Part shown: one piece after another, positions 44,053 to 50,988 of the stretch
How positions within the stretch are numbered: position 1 is the stretch's first letter
How the letters are laid out: every line of letters begins with the position of its first letter
Assembly (NCBI RefSeq): GCF_963677075.1
Contig: NZ_OY781873.1
Location: 124,001-188,000, forward strand
Length of the DNA: 64,000 nucleotides
Direction: 5' to 3'
From: an uncultured Sphaerochaeta sp.
Lineage (GTDB): Bacteria; Spirochaetota; Spirochaetia; Sphaerochaetales; Sphaerochaetaceae
Position numbers and translations under genes: made by a program
The notes under the pieces: model-generated
What the model was told of the DNA's origin: nothing
The model's database searches: none
The model's input: the letters and a program-made list of their open reading frames with translations, nothing else

Positions 44053-45192
44053 CTATTCTTTTATCACAGGGTAGATGATGCACTTCACCTTCTCCTGTTT
44101 CACCATGAGTTTTGAACAGCCCGAACAAAGTTTACAATAATCCACCTGCTCCCCCAGAGCAAGGCGTTTCGGGAATAGTGGGTCGGCAAGTGTCTGTCTT
44201 CCCCAACCTACGAAGTCTGTGTCCCCGTTCTGCAAGTTCTCTTCTGCAAGGGGAAGTGCTTCTTCCTTGAGGACAGAGTAGGCAGAACCAAACACCTTCA
44301 TTGCATCCCCGACCAAGGCTTTCGCCCTTCGGGCATACCTGAACTGGTGAAGATAGAACCACTTGGAGGTTGCAGTCGGTCGGGTGATTTCACTGGTTAC
44401 CCCAGGAATTCCTGCTGAGACATTCACATAATCCAGGCCAAGGTTGACCATAAGACGGATCACCTCGTCCATCTCGGTTAGATCTTCCACCGCGTCATCA
44501 GCGCTCTTTGTTCCACAACCGCCCTTGATCCCTTCCCAGTAGCTGATCCTGCTGCCAAGGATGAAGTCCTTGTTCTTCAGACGGGTTTTCAGTTCCTTCA
44601 CAGACTCAGAGAGGAACCGGGTGCGGTTCTGGAAGGAACCTCCCCACTTGTCATCTCTCTGGTTTGCAGGACGAAGCAATTCACACCCGAAGTAGCCATG
44701 GCACATCTTGAAATCAACCCCATCGGCACCTGCCTCTTCTGCGAGCAGGGTTGCTTCCACAAACAGGCGTTGTATTTCATCAATTTCCTCGGTGGTGAGC
44801 AAGTGCTCATGGGGTGCTGGGTCATACAAGGCAGTCGGCTGGGAAAAGTCCTTGCCACTCTTGCGTCCTGAGTGGGTGATCTGGAAAAGAATCAGGGCAT
44901 TGGGGTCGGCCTTTTTCATCTCTGAAACCAGCTTCTTGAATCCCGGAAGGTGTTCTCTGTTGATCACCATCTGGTTCTTTCTTGCCAAGGCATCACTTTT
45001 TACTGCAAGTGCCTCAATAACGATGACACCCCACTTCCCCTCTGCAAGCTGTGTATAGCGCTTGATTGCGCGCTCTGATACTGCTCCATTTTCCCCGTCA
45101 TTCCCTTCCATTGGTTGGGCAACAAAGCGGTTCTGTGCAGTACGATTTCCAATTTTCAGTGAACTGAGCAATATACTATTCGCATCAAGCAT
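44053..45192 (-). CDS. NADH:flavin oxidoreductase, Old Yellow Enzyme family
   Basis: Protein of 379 aa, ribosome site GGGAG at 8 bases. TIM-barrel OYE with FMN binding: NRFVAQPMEGNDGENG, ILFQITHSGR, GADGVDFKMCHGYFGCELLR, PANQRDDKWGGSFQNR and late FVGWGRQTLADP. The C-terminal tail has CKLCSGCSKLM, which may hold a cluster or metal as in the larger iron-sulphur OYE enzymes, although the second (pyridine-nucleotide) half is absent. It likely reduces an activated C=C bond. It starts 3 bases after the tctA stop. Confidence 0.87.
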   Translation of the reverse strand: MLDANSILLSSLKIGNRTAQNRFVAQPMEGNDGENGAVSERAIKRYTQLAEGKWGVIVIEALAVKSDALARKNQMVINREHLPGFKKLVSEMKKADPNALILFQITHSGRKSGKDFSQPTALYDPAPHEHLLTTEEIDEIQRLFVEATLLAEEAGADGVDFKMCHGYFGCELLRPANQRDDKWGGSFQNRTRFLSESVKELKTRLKNKDFILGSRISYWEGIKGGCGTKSADDAVEDLTEMDEVIRLMVNLGLDYVNVSAGIPGVTSEITRPTATSKWFYLHQFRYARRAKALVGDAMKVFGSAYSVLKEEALPLAEENLQNGDTDFVGWGRQTLADPLFPKRLALGEQVDYCKLCSGCSKLMVKQEKVKCIIYPVIKE

Positions 45193-45195
45193 ACG

Positions 45196-46704
45196 TTATA
45201 CTCCCTTGGTATTTGTAATGATTTTCTTGAGTTTCTTCATGACTACTGGGCCGGCAAGTACCACCACCACGACAACCAGGAAGAACAGACTGATGGGTCT
45301 CTGGACAAATGTAGCCCAATTACCTTCGTTCAACATCAAGGCACGTCTGAAATTGCTCTCAAACAAGGGTCCGAGGATCATTCCAAGAATAATCGGTGCA
45401 ATGGGCAAGCCGATCTTCCTGAAGAGGAACCCGACCACACCACTGATGATGAGTACCCAGATATCAAAGATTGAGTTGCTGATGGCATAGCTGCCGACCA
45501 ACCCAAAAACCAGGATGGCTGGGATGAGATACTTCTTCGGGAAGCTGATCAGCTTTGCATATACGCGTGCACCAAGCAAGCCAAGGATGCACATAAAGAC
45601 TACCGAGAGCAGCAAGCTGATGAAGATTGAGGAGACGAACGGCATCTGCTGTTGGAACAACAGTGGACCTGGACGAAGTCCCTGGATGATAAGGCCACCC
45701 ATCAAGACTGCGGTCATCGCATCCCCTGGGATTCCGAGGGTAAGCATGGGGATCAAGGCACCACCGGTGCTTGCATTATTTGCAGCCTCCGGAGCGGCAA
45801 TTCCCTCAATAATACCGGTACCAAGCAGGTCTCGGTGTTTGCCCAGACGCTTTTCCTGTCCATAGGCGACCAAGGAAGCAATTGAGCCACCGGCTGCAGG
45901 AAGTGCACCGATCAAGACACCAATAAAGGAAGATCGCACTACTGTACCAAATATTCTCTTGATATCCTTCCAGGGAGGAACAATCTTACTCAACTTCTGT
46001 TCAACAGTTACCTTGTATTCGGCGCTGGAGATCTGCACGAGCATCTCAGAGAGACCATACATACCAATCATAACCGGGATTGAGTCGATTCCTTCCAACA
46101 GCTCTGCCTGTCCCATGATGAACCGGGGATATCCGGTGATGGGGTCCAAGCCAACAATTCCGATGATCAGACCGATAACTCCGGCGATCAGCCCCTTGAT
46201 GGTGGAACCAGGTGAGATGATTGCAATGATACTTAGCCCGATAAGGGTAATCCCTACATATTCCTCTGCACTGAATTTCAGGGCAACACTGGCAATGGCT
46301 GGTGCTGCAAACATCAGGACAAACACACTGAGGAATCCCCCAATGGTGGAACTAATCGTGGAAATACCGATGGCCTCTCCTGCTCGTCCAGCCTGGCTCA
46401 TCGGATAACCGTCCAAACTGGTTGCGATAGCTGAAGGTGTTCCCGGGATGTTGATCAGGATGGCCGAAATCGACCCTCCATACACTGCTCCGGTATACAG
46501 CCCCAACAAGAAGGCAAAGGAGATATAGGGTGACATCCCAAAGGTAAAGGGGATGAATACGGCAATGGTCATGGTTGCAGTAAGTCCGGGCAAGGCTCCG
46601 AACACAATTCCTACCAATACCCCCAGGAAGGAGGAAAGGAACATGGCTGGGTTGGTAAATTGCTGCAATCCTGAAAGATATAAATCCATTGAAAACAATT
46701 CCAT
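45196..46704 (-). CDS. tctA: Tripartite tricarboxylate transporter, large membrane subunit TctA
   Basis: Protein of 502 aa with 10-12 membrane segments. Family signatures: VFGALPGLTATMTIAVFIPF near the N-terminus, GSISAILINIPGTPSAIATS, then GALPAAGGSIASLVAYGQEK and EAANNASTGGALIPMLTLGI in the middle. It forms the sodium- or proton-driven channel with TctB; the binding protein TctC delivers the substrate. It is 18 bases downstream of tctB. Confidence 0.93.
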   Translation of the reverse strand: MELFSMDLYLSGLQQFTNPAMFLSSFLGVLVGIVFGALPGLTATMTIAVFIPFTFGMSPYISFAFLLGLYTGAVYGGSISAILINIPGTPSAIATSLDGYPMSQAGRAGEAIGISTISSTIGGFLSVFVLMFAAPAIASVALKFSAEEYVGITLIGLSIIAIISPGSTIKGLIAGVIGLIIGIVGLDPITGYPRFIMGQAELLEGIDSIPVMIGMYGLSEMLVQISSAEYKVTVEQKLSKIVPPWKDIKRIFGTVVRSSFIGVLIGALPAAGGSIASLVAYGQEKRLGKHRDLLGTGIIEGIAAPEAANNASTGGALIPMLTLGIPGDAMTAVLMGGLIIQGLRPGPLLFQQQMPFVSSIFISLLLSVVFMCILGLLGARVYAKLISFPKKYLIPAILVFGLVGSYAISNSIFDIWVLIISGVVGFLFRKIGLPIAPIILGMILGPLFESNFRRALMLNEGNWATFVQRPISLFFLVVVVVVLAGPVVMKKLKKIITNTKGV

Positions 46705-46722
46705 GGTGAAATCCTCTCTGTG

Positions 46723-47202
46723 TTAGATCAACATCCCTTGTGGGAAGGGGATGGCAAGTACCATCTTGAAGATGATATAGACGATTACAGTCAGCGCAAG
46801 GGAGATTCCCCCGATAACCAAGGGTCTGCGGTGTGCTTTGTCACTCAACATCCAGGTGAGTGTGGTGATGAAGATCAGGCTTGCAGTGGCAAAGCCAAGA
46901 AATTTCATGATAAAGGGGTACAGTACCAGCAGGATAAGCGTAACAGCGAAGAGGGAGAAAGCAGCCTTAGTGGTCCACCATGCTTCAACGTCTTTCTGTA
47001 CATACTGTTTGCGGATAGCTTCAATGATCATCAATACTGACAAGACAGCAAGGATGATGGAAAGCATTCTTGGATAAAACCCTGTATTGAGTGCAGCGAT
47101 ACCACCTTCACGGGTTGGCATGAACCCAGCTGCGATGAAAAGCAGGCCTGCAAATGCGAAGAACCCGATTCCTGCCAGGATATCCATGTTTTTTTTAGTC
47201 AT
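46723..47202 (-). CDS. tctB: Tripartite tricarboxylate transporter, small membrane subunit TctB
   Basis: Protein of 159 aa with GGAG before its ATG. It has four membrane helices, with GFYPRMLSIILAVLSVLMII after a short loop, as in the TctB family. It pairs with TctA. Position between tctC and tctA supports the assignment. Confidence 0.88.
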   Translation of the reverse strand: MTKKNMDILAGIGFFAFAGLLFIAAGFMPTREGGIAALNTGFYPRMLSIILAVLSVLMIIEAIRKQYVQKDVEAWWTTKAAFSLFAVTLILLVLYPFIMKFLGFATASLIFITTLTWMLSDKAHRRPLVIGGISLALTVIVYIIFKMVLAIPFPQGMLI

Positions 47203-47235
47203 CTACTTCTCCAAATATCTGTAGATTAGCATTAA

Positions 47236-47268
47236 ATATCGTCCCCAATCGATGCTTGAGGACGATAT
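47236..47268 (-). terminator. Hairpin between tctC and tctB
   Basis: ATATCGTCC and GGACGATAT make a 9-bp stem with a 15-base loop, 28 bases past the tctC stop; TTTAAT follows on the minus strand. It can act as a partial terminator or mRNA stabiliser so that the binding protein is made in excess over TctB/TctA. Confidence 0.6.
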
Positions 47269-47295
47269 ATCTCATTACTCCGTCTTCAAGACAGA

Positions 47296-48273
47296 TTAGT
47301 CATCAACAAACTCAACACCGAGCTCGTTGACCAAGAACTCAAGCTGCTTCTCAGCATCTGCAATAACCGTCTTGAACTCATTACGGTCAAGGTAGACAGG
47401 CTGATAACCAGCATCGATCAAGAACTTACGAATGGTCTCGTCCTGCATGGCCTTGCCGATTGCTTCGTCAAGAATTCTCACCTTCTCAGGATCGGTGCCC
47501 TTGGGAGCAACAAAACCACTATAGTTACCCATTACTACATCAATACCAAGTTCCTTGAGGGTAGGTACATCAGGATAGGAGGGGTGACGCTCAGCAGATG
47601 CAATTGCAAGCAGTCTCAGTGCACCAGAGTCAACGTGTGCAGAGAGGTCTGGAAGTGGGATATTGGTCATGTCAACGTGTCCACCCAGAAGTGCTGTTAC
47701 CGCTTCTGCATATGCAGGATACGGGATATGATTCACTTTGATGCCAGCCATGGCTTCAAAGTAAGAAGCATAGATATGTGCACTAGCGCCGGAACCAGAG
47801 TTGGAATTCTTAAGCTTTCCAGGGTTTGCCTTTGCATAGTCCAGCAAGTCCTGCAGGGTCATGAACGGGCTGTCGGCATTGACGGTAACCGTTGCAGGGA
47901 TGGTGATGACCTGGCTGATCAACTCAACATTGTGGATGTCTGGGTATACCGGAGAGACATACTTTGCAGAGACAGTGGACATGGAAGTGGTTCCAATGAC
48001 ATAGCCATCATTGGCGGATTTTTCAATTTCCAGGGATCCTACAACACCGCCACCACCGGGTTTGTTCTCAACAACAAAGGGCACCCCAAACTGCTTCTCA
48101 AGGTGGCTGGCCACAGGTCGGGTCAGAACATCAGTCATTCCACCAACGGACCAAGGGATGATAACCCTTACATTCCGCGAGGGATACGCGTCAAGAGCCT
48201 CTTCCTGCGTCCCGTTAGCAAATACAGGGAAAGCAAGCATGAGAATGACAGCTAAAATCAACAGTTTCTTCAT
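47296..48273 (-). CDS. tctC: Tripartite tricarboxylate transporter substrate-binding protein TctC
   Basis: Protein of 325 aa. ATG 48273 follows AAGGAGGAGA; an upstream frame extension overlaps the operators and is not used. The signal peptide is MKKLLILAVILMLAFPVFA. The mature protein has the Bug/TctC pattern: YPSRNVRVIIPWSVGGMTDV, VVENKPGGGGVVGS, TVNADSPFMTLQDLLDYAKA and VAPKGTDPEKVRILDEAIGK. It binds an organic acid in the periplasm. First gene of the tct-OYE-LacI-flavoprotein operon. Confidence 0.92.
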   Translation of the reverse strand: MKKLLILAVILMLAFPVFANGTQEEALDAYPSRNVRVIIPWSVGGMTDVLTRPVASHLEKQFGVPFVVENKPGGGGVVGSLEIEKSANDGYVIGTTSMSTVSAKYVSPVYPDIHNVELISQVITIPATVTVNADSPFMTLQDLLDYAKANPGKLKNSNSGSGASAHIYASYFEAMAGIKVNHIPYPAYAEAVTALLGGHVDMTNIPLPDLSAHVDSGALRLLAIASAERHPSYPDVPTLKELGIDVVMGNYSGFVAPKGTDPEKVRILDEAIGKAMQDETIRKFLIDAGYQPVYLDRNEFKTVIADAEKQLEFLVNELGVEFVDD

Positions 48274-48319
48274 TGTCTCCTCCTTAGGAGTGTGCCACAC
48301 CATGTAGCACGATATAATT

Positions 48320-48380
48320 GTTGCATGCAACTTTTCTTTATTGCATGCAACAATCTTACCCCATATAAGGAATCTGTCAA
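48320..48380 (-). promoter_or_regulatory. tctC promoter with two GTTGCATGCAAC-type operators
   Basis: On the minus strand TTGACA (48380-48375), a 16-base spacer and TAAGAT (48358-48353) form the promoter. Immediately downstream are TTGCATGCAA (48341-48350) and GTTGCATGCAAC (48320-48331), centres 20 bp apart. Both cover the start and early transcript, so repression is the likely mode. The core is the same as at 40207-40230. Confidence 0.8.
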
Positions 48381-48530
48381 GAACTTTTTTATAATTCTTT
48401 ACTCTCGGTCATGGAATATGTTTTGGGGAATACAGATAGTTCACTAAGGGCCATAGTTCAAGGAGTTCTTTCAAGTAACGTTGTTGTACACTTGGATTGG
48501 ACATACTACCTGAACAAGAAGCCTTCGAAA

Positions 48531-48572
48531 ATATGTCAAACGCTTGACATATACCATACGGTATTGCATAGT
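48531..48572 (+). promoter_or_regulatory. Sucrose phosphorylase promoter with LacI-type operator
   Basis: TTGACA (48544-48549) and CATAGT (48567-48572) are 17 bases apart. A 22-bp palindrome (48531-48552, one mismatched pair) covers the -35; its core is TGTCAAACGCTTGACA with the central CG typical of LacI-family operators. A smaller repeat ATACC-ATAC-GGTAT lies in the spacer. The LacI gene at 50029 is the expected repressor. Confidence 0.8.
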
Positions 48573-48599
48573 AAAGTCTCAAACCAGATGGAGGAAGCT

Positions 48600-50027
48600 A
48601 TGAAGAATGGAGTCATGCTTATCACCTATCCCGATTCAATGGGATCAAATCTTTCCGACTTGGATACCATCCTGTCCAAACATTTCAGCAAGGCATTGAC
48701 CTCACTGCATATCCTCCCTTTCTTTCCCTCCTCAGGGGACAGGGGCTTTGCACCATACACCTATGAAGAAGTAGACCCTACCTTTGGCTCCTGGAAAGAT
48801 ATCGACCACCTTGCAGAAACCTACGACCTGGTCTTCGACTATATGATCAACCATATCTCTGCCAAGAGCCCATTACTGAAGGAGTATCTCGCCGAAGGCC
48901 CTGACTCTCCGAGCAAGGACTACTTCATTGACTACGAGACCTTTTGGGGAGGAGAACCCACGGAGGAACAAATCCAGAAGATCTACAAGCGAAAGCCAAA
49001 GGACCCCTATGAGACGGTTACCTTCTCCGGTGGTGAGAAAAGGAAACTCTGGTGCACTTTCAGCGAAGAACAGATTGACTTGAATGTACAGACTGATCTG
49101 GGAGAATCCTTCATGGAAGCGAATCTTGCGAGGCTTGCCCAGCATGGAGCGAAGATCATTCGCCTGGATGCGTTTGCCTATGCATACAAGAAGAAGGACA
49201 CCGACTGTTTCTTCGTAGAGCCGGAAACCTGGCAGTTACTGGCCAAATGCCGGAGTGCAGTCGAGAAATATGGCTCTGATGTGCTGCCTGAAATCCATGA
49301 ACACTACTCCATTCAGCTTAAGCTTGCCAGCCATAGCTATCCTGTCTATGACTTCGCCTTGCCTATGCTGATGCTCCACGCTCTCTACTTCCACCAGACC
49401 CAGTATCTGAAGAACTGGTTTGCCATCTGTCCCAGAAACCAATACACCACACTCGATACCCATGATGGAATCGGCGTGGTGGATGTCTACGGCCTTCTGC
49501 CTGACGAAGAGATTGAGGCAACCAAGGAGCATCTCTACGACCATGGGGCGAATGTCAAGAGAATCTACAACAGTGAAACGTACAACAACCTGGATATCTA
49601 TCAGATCAACTGCACCTACTACTCTGCCCTAGGGGAAGATGATCGTGCATACCTGCTTGCCAGAGCAGTCCAGTTCTTCAGCCCGGGCATTCCCCAGATT
49701 TACTATGTAGGAATGCTCGCAGGAAGCAATGACCTGGACCTGCTTGAGAAAACCAAGGAAGGAAGGAACATCAACCGGCATTACTACACCAAGGAAGAGA
49801 TTGATGAGGCTTTGGAACGGCCAGTTGTGGTAGCGCTCCGATTGCTGATGGAACTTCGCTCCTCCCACCCCGCCTTTGATGGTATCTTCCAGATGGAGGA
49901 ACCCACTGATGATGAACACCTAATCATTACCTGGGAACACAGGGGAAGAACCATTACCCTGAGCGCTGACTTCGCATCCTACTCCTTCACGATTGAGGAA
50001 GGGGACCATACCTTGATGAGGCTATAA
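48600..50027 (+). CDS. Sucrose phosphorylase-type glycoside hydrolase (GH13)
   Basis: Protein of 475 aa. ATG 48600 follows GGAGG; the open frame further upstream covers the promoter and is not coding. Typical GH13 sucrose-phosphorylase features: NGVMLITYPDSMGSNLSDL at the start, nucleophile Asp in IIRLDAFAYA, acid/base Glu in VLPEIHEHY, and transition-state stabiliser in LDTHDGIGVVD. It splits sucrose with phosphate into glucose-1-phosphate and fructose; relatives use sucrose-6-phosphate or glucosylglycerate, so the exact substrate is not certain. In an operon with its LacI repressor, one base apart. No sugar transporter lies next to it. Confidence 0.85.
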   Translation: MKNGVMLITYPDSMGSNLSDLDTILSKHFSKALTSLHILPFFPSSGDRGFAPYTYEEVDPTFGSWKDIDHLAETYDLVFDYMINHISAKSPLLKEYLAEGPDSPSKDYFIDYETFWGGEPTEEQIQKIYKRKPKDPYETVTFSGGEKRKLWCTFSEEQIDLNVQTDLGESFMEANLARLAQHGAKIIRLDAFAYAYKKKDTDCFFVEPETWQLLAKCRSAVEKYGSDVLPEIHEHYSIQLKLASHSYPVYDFALPMLMLHALYFHQTQYLKNWFAICPRNQYTTLDTHDGIGVVDVYGLLPDEEIEATKEHLYDHGANVKRIYNSETYNNLDIYQINCTYYSALGEDDRAYLLARAVQFFSPGIPQIYYVGMLAGSNDLDLLEKTKEGRNINRHYYTKEEIDEALERPVVVALRLLMELRSSHPAFDGIFQMEEPTDDEHLIITWEHRGRTITLSADFASYSFTIEEGDHTLMRL

Positions 50028-50028
50028 T

Positions 50029-50988
50029 ATGCCAACGATTAAGGATGTTGCCCTTAAAGCAGGTGTTACTGTCACTACCGTATCCAGGGTCATGAACAAC
50101 CGGGGCTATTTAAGTGAGAAAACAAAGGAGAAAGTGCGTCAGGCAATGCAGGAGCTGGATTACCATCCCAGTGAGGTAGCTCGCTCCCTTGCCCAGAAAC
50201 AAACAACCTTGCTGGGAGTTATCGTCCCCTCCCTCTTGCATCCTTACTACAGCGAGGTGATCAACGCCTTGGAGTACCACGCCTCCATCCTTGGCTTGAA
50301 GCTCCTTGTCTGCAATGCACAACGCAATGCACAAAAGGAGGCCGAGTACATCGACATGCTCAAGGCAAACAAGGTTGCCGGGATCATTCTCTGCACCCAG
50401 AGCAGGAATGCTGTCCGCTCTCTCGTCAATCTCCCGGTGGTTACCCTAGAGCGCTCCATCAGCCCCTCGGTCCCAGCCGTTCTGTGCGACAACGAGATGG
50501 GAGGGCGTCTCGCTGCAGAGCATTTACTATCACAGGGGTGCAAGCATCTGGTCATGATAAACGGGGGGAGATCAAGCGAGGAGCGTGTACAGGGGTTTAG
50601 GCAGAGGTGTGAGGAGGCTTCAGTTTCCTTCCAAGTGGTACAGGCAAGCAAACGACAGTTCAATCAGCTTGACTACGCAGACCTGATCAATACACTCTTC
50701 ACTGACAACCCCGCTATCGATGGCGTATTTGCTTCAAGTGACGTCATTGCCGCCCAAGTCATCCAGATCTGCCATAAGAGAGGACTGTGCATCCCTAAAG
50801 AAGTCAAGGTCATCGGGTTTGACGATGTTGATCTTGCCCGGCTCCTGAGCCCGGCACTCTCTACCATACATCAGCCGATCGAAGAACTCTGCGCACAGGC
50901 AATCCAGACCATTGTTGGCTGGGAGAATACAAAAAGGCAAAGCCGCATTGTACTCCCCGTCAGCCTGATTCAGCGATCCAGTACCTGA
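50029..50988 (+). CDS. LacI-family repressor of the sucrose phosphorylase operon
   Basis: Protein of 319 aa. Helix-turn-helix: TIKDVALKAGVTVTTVSRVM, hinge YHPSEVARSLAQ (with the minor-groove helix), then a sugar-binding-type sensor domain (LLGVIVPSLLHPYYSEVINA, FASSDVIAAQ, VIGFDDVDLARLLSPALSTI). It most likely binds the operator at 48531-48552 and so controls its own operon in response to a sugar. It ends directly against the convergent kinase gene with no gap. Confidence 0.88.
   Translation: MPTIKDVALKAGVTVTTVSRVMNNRGYLSEKTKEKVRQAMQELDYHPSEVARSLAQKQTTLLGVIVPSLLHPYYSEVINALEYHASILGLKLLVCNAQRNAQKEAEYIDMLKANKVAGIILCTQSRNAVRSLVNLPVVTLERSISPSVPAVLCDNEMGGRLAAEHLLSQGCKHLVMINGGRSSEERVQGFRQRCEEASVSFQVVQASKRQFNQLDYADLINTLFTDNPAIDGVFASSDVIAAQVIQICHKRGLCIPKEVKVIGFDDVDLARLLSPALSTIHQPIEELCAQAIQTIVGWENTKRQSRIVLPVSLIQRSST

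Noticed and set aside
48411..48599. In-frame 5' extension of sucrose phosphorylase
   Set aside because: It covers the operator and the -35/-10 promoter, lacks family similarity, and ATG 48600 has a strong ribosome site.
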